A stretch of 14,170 nt of DNA from an uncultured Eubacteriaceae bacterium (GCA_947625585.1 CANQOZ010000025.1:1-14170), one strand, 5' to 3'. Positions 6,571 through 13,894 are shown, counted from the first letter of the stretch. The notes: generated by a model from the letters alone, not told the origin. A program made the numbers and translations.

Positions 6571-7150
6571 TGTCTACTTCCTCCTTGTTATTTTCATTCT
6601 CATAAGCTTTTACAATATAGATTTGCCAGATTATTCCAAGTATTCCACCGATTAAGATTAAAAGTACTACGCTAAAATCTGTAAAGGATGCTATTAAGAA
6701 GGCAGTAAGGCCTAAAACAATGTTAAACATATTCGGCTTGATTTGTTTACCCATTCTAAAAACAGCATCTAAGATTAAAACGATCACACTTGCCCGAATT
6801 CCCTCAAAAGCGTAAGCAACCCATGTTAACTCAAGAAACTGGTTAATAAAGAGTGAGATTATAACAATGACAATATAAGAGGGAATAGTTACTCCAAGCG
6901 TTGCTACTAAAGATCCCCAGAAACCACCTATGTAATATCCAACAAAGGTAGCCGTATTGATAGCAATAACTCCAGGTGTTGCCTGAGAGATGGCAATCAT
7001 ATTCATAAATTCTTTTGTTGAGATCCAATGTTTTTTGTCAACGATTTCAGCTTGAACTAAAGAAATCATAGCATATCCACCACCGAAGGTGAATGCACCA
7101 ATTTTAATATAAGTCCAAAAGAGTTCAAAAAGACGGTTATGTTTATTCAT
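6560..7150 (-). CDS. chrA: ChrA-type chromate/anion transporter, first half-subunit
   Basis: A 196-residue integral membrane protein with a single CHR domain. It carries IGAFTFGGGYAMISL near 17-31 and ISQATPGVIAINTATFVGY near 52-70, with roughly six transmembrane stretches. It differs clearly from the second half, consistent with a heteromeric pair of opposite topology. It is the first gene of the minus-strand operon leading into the other half and maf-cobT. The ATG at 7150 is the first possible start, as TGA lies in frame two codons upstream. The only strong purine tract, GAGG, lies one to two bases from the ATG, too close for a normal Shine-Dalgarno, with a GGA further out. That odd spacing, plus the leader inverted repeat, suggests weak or controlled translation. 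Confidence 0.88.
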   Translation of the reverse strand: MNKHNRLFELFWTYIKIGAFTFGGGYAMISLVQAEIVDKKHWISTKEFMNMIAISQATPGVIAINTATFVGYYIGGFWGSLVATLGVTIPSYIVIVIISLFINQFLELTWVAYAFEGIRASVIVLILDAVFRMGKQIKPNMFNIVLGLTAFLIASFTDFSVVLLILIGGILGIIWQIYIVKAYENENNKEEVDNDH

Positions 7151-7199
7151 ACCTCAATCCAATCGGGTGTTTTATTTAGTTTTTACCCGAATTCGAGGT
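7151..7199 (-). promoter_or_regulatory. Inverted repeat in the chrA leader, able to mask the start region
   Basis: Reading the minus strand toward chrA: ACCTC, CGGGT, an A-rich loop, ACCCG, then GAGGT directly before ATG. The outer arms (7195-7199 with 7151-7155) and inner arms (7185-7189 with 7164-7168) pair perfectly, separated by unpaired bulges. As RNA, the structure would occlude the purine tract next to the start; as DNA it could be an operator. Confidence 0.4.
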
Positions 7200-7220
7200 G
7201 AATTAGATAGCATTTTAGAG

Positions 7221-7251
7221 AAAATTAAAACCGGTCCCATAATTGAGACCG
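7221..7251 (-). terminator. Rho-independent terminator of pckA
   Basis: On the minus strand a 7-pair stem CGGTCTC/GGGACCG (one G-U) with a 6-base loop is followed by GTTTTAATTTT. It starts 12 bases past the pckA stop. The tail is less pure than at the neighbouring terminators, so some read-through into chrA is possible. Confidence 0.75.
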
Positions 7252-7263
7252 ATTGGAATTCAC

Positions 7264-8829
7264 TTAATCTATAGTTGGACCAGCACTTTTAATTTCTTCA
7301 CTTAAGTTATCGTATTTTTGAATGTTATCAATAAATGCTTGTGCTAGTTCCTTTGCTGTTTTATCATATTCGTCTTTATCCTTCCACTGTTCACGAGCAT
7401 TAAGTATTTCTGAAGGAACGCCTGGACAAGAAGTCGGAACGTCAACGTTGAAAATATCATCATGGACATATTTAACATCTTTTAACTTTCCATTAACAGC
7501 AGCATTAACCATTGCTCTAGTATATGGAAGTTTGATTCGTTCTCCGGTTCCGTATTTTCCGCCTATCCAGCCGGTATTAACTAGATAAACATCACAATCA
7601 TTTTCTTCAATTTTCTTACCGAGAAGATCTGCATATTGACCAGCTGGTAGTGGTAAGAATGGAGCTCCAAAACAGGTTGAGAAGGTTGTTTCAGGTTCTG
7701 TAACACCTCTTTCAGTTCCAGCGAGTTTGCTGGTATAACCGGATACAAAGTGGAACATAGCCTGATTCTTTTCAAGTTTTGAAATTGGAGGTAAAACTCC
7801 AAACGCATCGGCTGTTAAGAATATAATGGTATCCGGATTATTTCCAACACTTGGAATAACAGCATTTGAAATATAGTTTAAAGGATATCCAACACGGGTG
7901 TTTTCGGTAAAAGTAGTATCATCAAAATCAGCATGACCTTCTTCATCATAAACGACGTTTTCGACAACAGCACCTGTTTTAATAGCATCCCAAATTTCAG
8001 GTTCGAGTTCACGTTTTAAGTTAATACACTTAGCGTAGCAACCACCTTCAAAGTTAAAGACACCATTTTCACTCCAACCGTGTTCATCATCTCCAATTAG
8101 TCGACGGTTTGGATCAGCTGAAAGTGTTGTTTTACCGGTTCCTGATAATCCAAAGAATAAGGCAGTCCTTCCATCATCGGACATGTTAGCTGAACAGTGC
8201 ATTGGAAGTACGTTATATCTTGGAAGTCTGTAATTCATTATTGAAAAAATAGACTTTTTAATTTCACCACAATACTGAGTCCCAACAACTAAGACAACAC
8301 GTTTGTCGAAGTCAATTATGACTGCTGCTTCAGAATTTGTTCCGTCAACTTCAGGAACACATTTAAAAAATGGAGCAGCAATTACGGTAAACTCAGGATG
8401 GATTCCTTGATTCATTGGAGGTGTAATAAAGAGGTTGTTTACAAATAAGTTTTGATAAGCTTTATCTGTAACAACTCTCAGCGGCATTCTATAAACTCTG
8501 TCAGCACCTGCAAAGCCATCATAAACATAGAGATGTTTTGGGTTTAGGTAATCTATTACTTTCTTATATAGTTTGTCAAATTTGTCTTGATCAAATGGTT
8601 TGTTAACTTCACCCCATTCAACAATATCGTGACTGGCAGCATTATCAACAATAAACCTATCTTCAGGTGAACGACCCGTATACTTTCCGGTATTAACGGA
8701 TAAAGCACCCGTATCGGTTAGACGACCTTCCTTATTATGAATCGCTTCTTCAATTAAGCGGATTTTATTTATGTTTATAGGAACAGCGGTTTGACCGAAT
8801 CCTAAATAGGATAAATCAGCTGTTTTCAT
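7264..8829 (-). CDS. pckA: Phosphoenolpyruvate carboxykinase (ATP)
   Basis: A 521-residue cytosolic enzyme interconverting oxaloacetate + ATP and PEP + CO2 + ADP. The length matches the ATP-dependent family (about 520-540). Seen: RSPEDRFIV (53-61) with the oxaloacetate-binding Arg, GTQYCGEIKKSIF (183-195), MHCSAN (210-215) with a metal-ligand His, the kinase-1 P-loop GLSGTGKTT (227-235), the metal-binding LIGDDEHGW (244-252) and EGGCYAK near 261-267. It can run in the gluconeogenic direction or, in fermenters, fix CO2 to form oxaloacetate and ATP. The start has GAGG about eight bases upstream. It is monocistronic, with a near-consensus promoter, a leader hairpin and its own terminator. Confidence 0.97.
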   Translation of the reverse strand: MKTADLSYLGFGQTAVPININKIRLIEEAIHNKEGRLTDTGALSVNTGKYTGRSPEDRFIVDNAASHDIVEWGEVNKPFDQDKFDKLYKKVIDYLNPKHLYVYDGFAGADRVYRMPLRVVTDKAYQNLFVNNLFITPPMNQGIHPEFTVIAAPFFKCVPEVDGTNSEAAVIIDFDKRVVLVVGTQYCGEIKKSIFSIMNYRLPRYNVLPMHCSANMSDDGRTALFFGLSGTGKTTLSADPNRRLIGDDEHGWSENGVFNFEGGCYAKCINLKRELEPEIWDAIKTGAVVENVVYDEEGHADFDDTTFTENTRVGYPLNYISNAVIPSVGNNPDTIIFLTADAFGVLPPISKLEKNQAMFHFVSGYTSKLAGTERGVTEPETTFSTCFGAPFLPLPAGQYADLLGKKIEENDCDVYLVNTGWIGGKYGTGERIKLPYTRAMVNAAVNGKLKDVKYVHDDIFNVDVPTSCPGVPSEILNAREQWKDKDEYDKTAKELAQAFIDNIQKYDNLSEEIKSAGPTID

Positions 8830-8856
8830 TGTTTACCTCTTTTTATTCTTTCCGTT

Positions 8857-8898
8857 AAAAAAGCCATTTAGAATGCTCCGATGCATTTCTATAATGGC
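8857..8898 (-). promoter_or_regulatory. Terminator-like hairpin in the pckA 5' leader
   Basis: On the minus strand the arms GCCATTATAGAAATGC (8898-8883) and GCATTCTAAATGGC (8876-8863) form a long stem with one bulge or mismatch zone and a 6-base loop, followed by six T (8862-8857). It begins at the predicted transcription start, so it is either an attenuator or a 5' stabilising stem-loop. Confidence 0.6.
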
Positions 8899-8904
8899 AA
8901 AATT

Positions 8905-8933
8905 ATTATAGTCGAAATAAATGAAAATTTCAA
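8905..8933 (-). promoter_or_regulatory. Sigma-A promoter of pckA
   Basis: On the minus strand, TTGAAA (-35), 17 bases, then a perfect TATAAT (-10). The predicted start is near 8898, giving a leader of about 70 bases. Confidence 0.8.
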
Positions 8934-8955
8934 TTAAGGATAATTTTCAATAAGT

Positions 8956-8969
8956 TGTGAACGTTTTTA
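8956..8969. promoter_or_regulatory. cre-like (CcpA-type) motif upstream of pckA
   Basis: TGTGAACGTTTTTA matches 12 of 14 positions of the cre consensus TGWAARCGNTWNCA. It lies 23 bases upstream of the pckA -35 box. Confidence 0.35.
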
Positions 8970-9015
8970 GTTTTGGATGTTTTTGGAAACAAGTAGTTTT
9001 AATTAAAAGGATGGT

Positions 9016-9060
9016 AAATAAGAAAACCTGAAATTTCAGTACTTTCTTGAAATTCCAGGT
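9016..9060 (-). terminator. Rho-independent terminator of the six-ChW protein gene
   Basis: On the minus strand a 13-pair stem (9060-9048 with 9038-9026, one G-U) with a 9-base loop is followed by TTTTCTTATTT. It starts nine bases past the stop codon. Confidence 0.85.
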
Positions 9061-9069
9061 AATTTTAAA

Positions 9070-10293
9070 CTATTTATGAACAAGTTTGATATTAATAGCT
9101 TCAATTTTTAATTGATTTCTTGGTTTACCAGCAGCTTGACCATCGCTAACCCAATCTTCCCAACCTTTTTGATCAGCAAAAATTTGATAGGAGATATTAT
9201 ATTCATTTGCTAAGGGTCCTGTTAATCTTAGTTCAATAGCAAAAATTCTTTTACTTTCACCAACCGTACCAACAACATTTGGACTGTCTATCCAATTCGA
9301 CCATCCAGAACCTTGAATATAAGCTCTAGCTTGAACTGTTCCTTCCGGTAAGTTAGGATTTGGGTTAATTCGAAAAGCTTCTAAACTTTTGTTTTGATCA
9401 GTTGTACCAACAATTTGGCCATCATTAACATAGTCTTGCCATCCGATATCTTGAGAATGTCCACTAATACGGAGATTACCATCTCCTAATGTAGAATAAA
9501 AAATTTGAGCATCTTGGGTAGGTGCTTCGGGATCATCTTTAGAAAGAAGCTTTACTTCAATTGCTTCTAATCTTCGGTTAAAACCTTCTGTTCCACAAGC
9601 TTGTCCATCCTTGGCCCAACCAGTCCAACCGATATCTTCGCAATGAGTTCTGTAATAAATGTCATAATTATTGGATAGGGTTCCAGTTAAAGATAGTTGG
9701 ATAGCTTCAATTTTTTTAGCTTGTCCAGTAGTTCCGGAGATAGCATTGTTTGTTTTATAACTTTCCCATCCAATATCCTGAACATGACTTCTATATTTAA
9801 GTCCAAGTCCGCCATAAAAGTCATTACCAGATTTACCAACTAATTTAAACTGAATAGCTTCTAACCTTAGTGCCTGACCGGTTGTTCCACCTTCAGTTCG
9901 ATCAGTTTCATAGTTATCCCAACCAATGTTTTCAACGTGAGTTCTAAATGAAAGATGTGGTTTCTCTTCAATAACAGTTACTTCGCAATTACCAGAAAAT
10001 TCACCATCACTTGTTGTAGCTATAATCGTTGTAGTTCCTGGAGAAATTCCTGTAACAATCCCGTCTTGACTTACCATTGCAATTTTATTATTTGCACTTG
10101 ACCAGGTAACGGAACCAAGATTACTATTAGTCGATAATTTCTTAAATTCGTTCTTCTCTAATGTTAATTGTGCAGGATTGACTTCCAAACCGCTCTGAGC
10201 TTTATAATTTTTAAAATTTGACTCAGCAGCATAGGCAGAAGGAAGCATTAACAGAACAATGATAAACAGTGTACTTAAAATTTTTTTGATCAA
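9070..10293 (-). CDS. Secreted protein with one BIG2 Ig-like domain and six ChW repeats
   Basis: A 407-residue exported protein with no recognisable enzyme domain. Residues 1-22 form a signal peptide ending AYA before AES. A BIG2-type Ig-like domain spans about 37-108 (WSSANNKIAMVSQDGIVTGISPG core). Six ChW repeats follow at about 115-153, 165-204, 212-251, 273-312, 321-360 and 367-405, each with a GW core near IGWxxY/W, a central GTxG and a closing LEAIxxxLxG. ChW repeats are clostridial and thought to mediate substrate or protein binding outside the cell. No LPxTG, SLH or lipobox is seen, so anchoring is unknown. The TTG start has AGGAAGGA six bases upstream. It is the likely non-catalytic partner of the ChW protease at 11059-13851. 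Confidence 0.88.
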   Translation of the reverse strand: MIKKILSTLFIIVLLMLPSAYAAESNFKNYKAQSGLEVNPAQLTLEKNEFKKLSTNSNLGSVTWSSANNKIAMVSQDGIVTGISPGTTTIIATTSDGEFSGNCEVTVIEEKPHLSFRTHVENIGWDNYETDRTEGGTTGQALRLEAIQFKLVGKSGNDFYGGLGLKYRSHVQDIGWESYKTNNAISGTTGQAKKIEAIQLSLTGTLSNNYDIYYRTHCEDIGWTGWAKDGQACGTEGFNRRLEAIEVKLLSKDDPEAPTQDAQIFYSTLGDGNLRISGHSQDIGWQDYVNDGQIVGTTDQNKSLEAFRINPNPNLPEGTVQARAYIQGSGWSNWIDSPNVVGTVGESKRIFAIELRLTGPLANEYNISYQIFADQKGWEDWVSDGQAAGKPRNQLKIEAINIKLVHK

Positions 10294-10336
10294 TACGATT
10301 CCTTCCTAGAAAATCCGTCTCAATTTTAAGAATTTT

Positions 10337-10345
10337 ATTATAGCA
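10337..10345 (-). promoter_or_regulatory. Extended -10 promoter of the six-ChW protein gene
   Basis: The minus strand reads TGCTATAAT, a perfect -10 box with the TGn extension. The -35 position (TACTAT) is poor, which is usual for extended -10 promoters. The predicted leader is about 37 bases. Confidence 0.55.
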
Positions 10346-10387
10346 AAATTTCAAAGCTGATAGTAGAACATCAAAAATCCAATTAAT

Positions 10388-10401
10388 AGAAAGCGTTTAG
10401 A
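10388..10401. promoter_or_regulatory. cre-like motif upstream of the six-ChW protein gene
   Basis: AGAAAGCGTTTAGA matches 12 of 14 cre positions. It is about 46 bases upstream of the -10 box, where CcpA sites can activate. Confidence 0.35.
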
Positions 10402-10483
10402 AGTAGTTCAATAAAAGAGTGTTTTTGTTAGGAAAGTAGAAGTATGAATTTAAATAACAAAATTACTTAAATTTACTAAAATT

Positions 10484-10536
10484 ATGCTTAAATTTTTAAA
10501 TTTAGTACTAAATTTTGAAAAATTAATGCTTAAATT
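10484..10536. repeat. 18-bp perfect palindrome between 11-bp direct repeats
   Basis: ATGCTTAAATT occurs at 10484-10494 and 10526-10536, 42 bases apart start to start. Between them, AAATTTAGTACTAAATTT (10498-10515) is a perfect 18-base palindrome. The arrangement is seen directly; no function is recognised. Confidence 0.6.
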
Positions 10537-10871
10537 AGAAATAATGGGTATAAATAGATACAGTTATCGATAACCATTTTAGTTAAAATTTCATCTGGAT
10601 GATATTAGTTGTTTTAGGTCGCTTTGATTCATCCAGCTGGCTGGAATTTAAAAATTAAATCTCTTTAATTTACAGAAAGGAACAATATATAGCAGTATTA
10701 GATCATGTTCACAGTAATTTAAAGAATTTAAACTTGATTCTTAAAGTCGTGATAATTAATCTTTTAAACGAAGCCTTAAGAAGCAAAGTTCGATTAGGAA
10801 ATCCATATAATCCGGAAATTCTATTAATAAATCCTTTAATTGCTGTTAAAATATATAAATTTAGTTATGGA

Positions 10872-10889
10872 TAGCGGGGAAACCCGCTA
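10872..10889 (+). other. GNRA-capped hairpin, possible structured RNA element
   Basis: TAGCGGG-GAAA-CCCGCTA: a perfect 7-pair stem closed by a GAAA tetraloop when read on the + strand. It is an island of G+C in AT-rich DNA. No T-run follows, so it is not a terminator. Confidence 0.5.
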
Positions 10890-10918
10890 CATAATTAGAT
10901 TTTACCAAAATGATTAAA

Positions 10919-10962
10919 CGTTTACACTCGACACGTCGACGTTTTGAGTGTAAACGATTACG
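10919..10962. promoter_or_regulatory. 11-bp inverted repeat with a cre-like motif in its right arm
   Basis: CGTTTACACTC (10919-10929) and GAGTGTAAACG (10946-10956) are perfect inverted repeats around a 16-base loop that contains the palindrome ACGTCGACGT (10933-10942). The right side reads TGTAAACGATTACG (10949-10962), matching 13 of 14 cre positions. It is over 600 bases from the nearest downstream minus-strand start, so its target is unclear. Confidence 0.45.
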
Positions 10963-11010
10963 ATCTTAGGCAAGATATATTTTTAACAGAACCATCTAAG
11001 ATTTTAATTG

Positions 11011-11054
11011 AAAAAATAAAAGCACTCTCAAGAAAATTATGAGAATGCTTTTTT
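11011..11054. terminator. Terminator of the ChW protease gene (potentially bidirectional)
   Basis: The stem GCATTCTCA/TGAGAGTGC (one G-U), with a 9-base loop, is followed on the minus strand by TTTTATTTTTT, just past the protease stop. The + strand side also ends in six T (11049-11054). Confidence 0.85.
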
Positions 11055-11058
11055 AAAA

Positions 11059-13851
11059 CTATCTATCTTCGTTGAATCTTAAATCGATAGCAAGAATTGG
11101 TTGACCGGAGTTTGGATTACCCACTTGGGTATTGTTTATTACCCAATTTGTCCAACCTTGACCATCAATGTAAGCTCTATACATTAATTGTCCACCTATT
11201 TCAGCCGAATATGGACCTTCAAGGTTTATGGTCATTGCCTCAATAGGTCTGTTTTGTCCCATTGTTCCACAATAAGATCCATCCTGACTTTCAATCCATC
11301 CTAAACCTTGAGCGTAGACTTTTGTTATGGCATTCATTCCCATTACATTAGATGAAATACGAACTCCTTCTAAATGTCTAGATGTATCGCTCCCAATTAC
11401 GCCGGATGGAGTAGTTTCAGTAACGGAAGGCTGAACGAAACCTATATTTTGACCATAAGTAATGTATGTCATTAAATCTTTAGTTTGTCTAATCGATTGC
11501 GGATTAATCAACGAGTTCTCGACCCAATTTACTTTAGAAGCATCAAGCCAGTAGAAGTCGTTTCCACTGTTTGCATAAACATTTAAGTTTATATTATCAG
11601 CATTTAAGAAATAATTATTAACTGCTGTATCATTAACCGGAACATTTCTTAAGAGGAAGTCTCCACTTCCATCACTTTCAACTCTCTTAGCATTAATATC
11701 CCCTTGATTCGTCTCTGACCAGAGGAAGATGGATACCGCATCTATATTAATATTTTGAGCACTTGGTATTGCCGGATTTGGATGAACGTCTGTAACTGCC
11801 ACATTAAAGGAATCAGGAGATATGTGTTCTACTTCGATTCCCTCGGCTACCAGTGGTTGATTTGTTACCCATACTACAGCAGTTCCAAAATGGGCTCCAT
11901 TAAAACATTCAACTGCTGCATAACCCTCTTGAAGAGCTGTTATTGTAGCTGAAGTATTTGAAGGATCTACTTGAATATCTAAGATTCCTTCGGTTGCTCC
12001 CCATCTAAGGTTTTCAACATCAAGATGAGCATTAGATGGTGAGAAAGTTGCATTTATAGTAACGCTGTTCGTATTTCCTGGTTCTGTTGAAAGGTAAATA
12101 ATATCTGGTGAAAGATCAATCCTATCAACTTCTGGAGTACTAGGAGTAGGTTTACTTTCCCCGTCATCCGTTGTAAAAGCTTTAATCATGGCATTACCGA
12201 TGACTGTCTTAGCTTGAATTGTATTCCCTAAATAAGGTATATCAGTAGTCGTGCTTAAAATAGGATCATTTTGAACCGTACTACTTGTTACATCTAACCA
12301 GGTATTTCCACCTACACCATAGATAAATGATTCACCGGGATTTGCGTGAGCTTGATAAGTTTGAATCGATGTTCCAATCTTTGAACCATCTGGACCAATT
12401 AGATCTTGGTCAACTGGATGATCCAATCCTGTTTCGAAAGAAACAAGTGATGTTTGAAATTCTTGTCCCTGAACAGTAACAGATGCATTTTGTGTTTCAA
12501 CAACTGAGAATTTTGTTCCCTTTGTTAACTTAACAGGCTTATCGAGTTCAACAGTATAAAAACCTAGTTCGTCAACAGAAAGCGAACCATTAGCTACTAA
12601 ATTCCCATCAGTTGGAGATGAATAATTGTTATTTAAAATGTAAACTTGAATGTTGGTATCAACTACAGCTTGGTAATTTTGAACCACAGCAGCATTATAA
12701 ACAGAAACGGCTTCAAGAGTTTCATTATGGTCTGACTCAAAGATGTTAGCAAATTTATAGGTATTTGGTTGAATTCCAGCATCCATAGCTCTATCGATAA
12801 AACGAGACATAATAGATCCGTTTTTACCACCTAGAAGGTCATATTGGTAGTTATTATCATAAGTATAGCCTCCTGTAATATCAGGCGTTTCGGCATCAAA
12901 CCAAATGTAATCATCAATAGCTGTATCATAATAGGATAAATAGAAGTAACCATTATCACCCCAGTCTGTACTCCATGAATTTTTAACAATCAAAGCTCCA
13001 TCTCCTGGTGGCTTAACCATAAAGTTAGAAGCAGGATAAGTATCATCCCAACCAACGACACAGACTGCATGGTCTATTGGAGTAGGTTCATAGTTATAGT
13101 AAGCATTTGTTTTAGAATTAAAATAGGTATTTCCAGTAAAACGGTCCTGATTGAAGCCTATATTGATTGAAACTGCACCGTGTTCCAAAATATCCTGTTT
13201 CATCTGTGTTATAAATGTTTGTGGATCCGTATTATAATAAATTGTTTTATCCGCATTCTGACTAACAGAAGAAGAACGAACACCACCATTACGGAGTCTG
13301 ATCTCATCATTATAGAGCATGTTGTATGGTAAGCTCCAAGTACCTTGCATAGTTGGAGTACCATGATTGTCTACCAGGTTTTCGTCATTTTGGTAAGGTG
13401 CGGCTGCAGAGGTATTTCCGCCAAGCCAAGTAGAATACTGGTTTATTGTATAATATTGGTTACCGCCGGAATTTAAACTCCCATATGTTTCAAATCCAAT
13501 TCCTTGAGGGGCTCCTTGAGTATTCAGAATATAAATACCTTCATAGTCGCTGTCTGGGTTACCCCATGTCTTTTGAAGTTTGGCATTAAACCAGGCTAAA
13601 GCACGTTCAGATAGATCTAAATTTGATTTAGCTCCTTGTAGTTGAGCACTCGTTTCAATACTGGCTATGTTTGCAAATGCCCAGCAATCTCCCCATGGGT
13701 TTTGAAACTTTACACTACTAACATAGTTTTTACCATTTAGGTTTCTCAAATCATATTTTGCTGGTAATTGAGTATCTTCTGCTAATACTTGAGATAGGGA
13801 ACCAAAAATTATGAAGAGAACCATAATGGTTGTAAGATAAATTTTTTTCAT
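11059..13851 (-). CDS. Secreted papain-family (C1) cysteine protease with C-terminal ChW repeats
   Basis: A 930-residue secreted protease. Residues 1-24 are a signal peptide (cleavage after VLA). The papain-like domain follows directly (about 28-320) with no obvious inhibitory propeptide: oxyanion Gln50, catalytic Cys56 in WGDCWAFA, His261 in PIDHAVCVVGWDD and Asn291 in VKNSWSTDWGDNGYF. About 330-515 matches the lectin-like domain common after clostridial and archaeal C1 peptidases. Residues 573-665 look Ig/BIG2-like, and 668-780 resemble a GBS Bsp-like repeat (IFLWSETNQGD). ChW repeats lie at about 795-835 (degenerate), 844-879 and 890-926. It likely cleaves extracellular proteins, with the C-terminus docking it to a surface or ligand. 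The ATG start has AGAGAG very close upstream; the next gene downstream shares the ChW repeats. Confidence 0.92.
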   Translation of the reverse strand: MKKIYLTTIMVLFIIFGSLSQVLAEDTQLPAKYDLRNLNGKNYVSSVKFQNPWGDCWAFANIASIETSAQLQGAKSNLDLSERALAWFNAKLQKTWGNPDSDYEGIYILNTQGAPQGIGFETYGSLNSGGNQYYTINQYSTWLGGNTSAAAPYQNDENLVDNHGTPTMQGTWSLPYNMLYNDEIRLRNGGVRSSSVSQNADKTIYYNTDPQTFITQMKQDILEHGAVSINIGFNQDRFTGNTYFNSKTNAYYNYEPTPIDHAVCVVGWDDTYPASNFMVKPPGDGALIVKNSWSTDWGDNGYFYLSYYDTAIDDYIWFDAETPDITGGYTYDNNYQYDLLGGKNGSIMSRFIDRAMDAGIQPNTYKFANIFESDHNETLEAVSVYNAAVVQNYQAVVDTNIQVYILNNNYSSPTDGNLVANGSLSVDELGFYTVELDKPVKLTKGTKFSVVETQNASVTVQGQEFQTSLVSFETGLDHPVDQDLIGPDGSKIGTSIQTYQAHANPGESFIYGVGGNTWLDVTSSTVQNDPILSTTTDIPYLGNTIQAKTVIGNAMIKAFTTDDGESKPTPSTPEVDRIDLSPDIIYLSTEPGNTNSVTINATFSPSNAHLDVENLRWGATEGILDIQVDPSNTSATITALQEGYAAVECFNGAHFGTAVVWVTNQPLVAEGIEVEHISPDSFNVAVTDVHPNPAIPSAQNINIDAVSIFLWSETNQGDINAKRVESDGSGDFLLRNVPVNDTAVNNYFLNADNINLNVYANSGNDFYWLDASKVNWVENSLINPQSIRQTKDLMTYITYGQNIGFVQPSVTETTPSGVIGSDTSRHLEGVRISSNVMGMNAITKVYAQGLGWIESQDGSYCGTMGQNRPIEAMTINLEGPYSAEIGGQLMYRAYIDGQGWTNWVINNTQVGNPNSGQPILAIDLRFNEDR

Positions 13852-13888
13852 TCTCTCTAGATTTAGTTGAATCGTATAATATAAATAA

Positions 13889-13894
13889 ATTATA
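13889..13894 (-). promoter_or_regulatory. Possible -10 box of the ChW protease gene
   Basis: A perfect TATAAT on the minus strand, 38-43 bases upstream of the ATG. The -35 position (TCAATT, 17-base spacer) is weak, and the surroundings are so AT-rich that chance matches are likely. Confidence 0.3.

Larger units (their letters stand above)
10402..11010. other. Long intergenic region rich in palindromes, no supported gene
   Basis: I find no convincing gene here. An 8-codon ORF at 10444-10470 (+) has AGGAAAG upstream but nothing else. A 71-codon open stretch at 10659-10871 (+) lacks a usable start. Structured elements include an 18-base palindrome within direct repeats, the palindrome GTTATCGATAAC (10563-10574), an 8-base inverted repeat CTGGATGA/TCATCCAG near 10594-10640, a GNRA hairpin and an 11-base inverted repeat. 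Confidence 0.6.

Noticed and set aside
6278..6655. A 125-codon + strand frame opposite the chrA genes.
   Set aside because: It is antisense to two clearly real CHR genes, has no ribosome-binding site and no recognisable domain.
7581..7808. A second minus-strand frame within pckA.
   Set aside because: It is an alternate-frame shadow of PckA, which has intact motifs throughout.
10444..10470. An 8-codon ORF preceded by AGGAAAG.
   Set aside because: Too short to judge and not upstream of any + strand gene that a leader peptide could control.
10659..10871. A 71-codon open stretch on the + strand whose end (GNPYNPEILL) faintly recalls the N-terminus of some transposases.
   Set aside because: It has no ATG, GTG or TTG with a ribosome-binding site near its beginning, no second matching domain, and the resemblance is too short. 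It may be a decayed remnant but cannot be supported as a gene.
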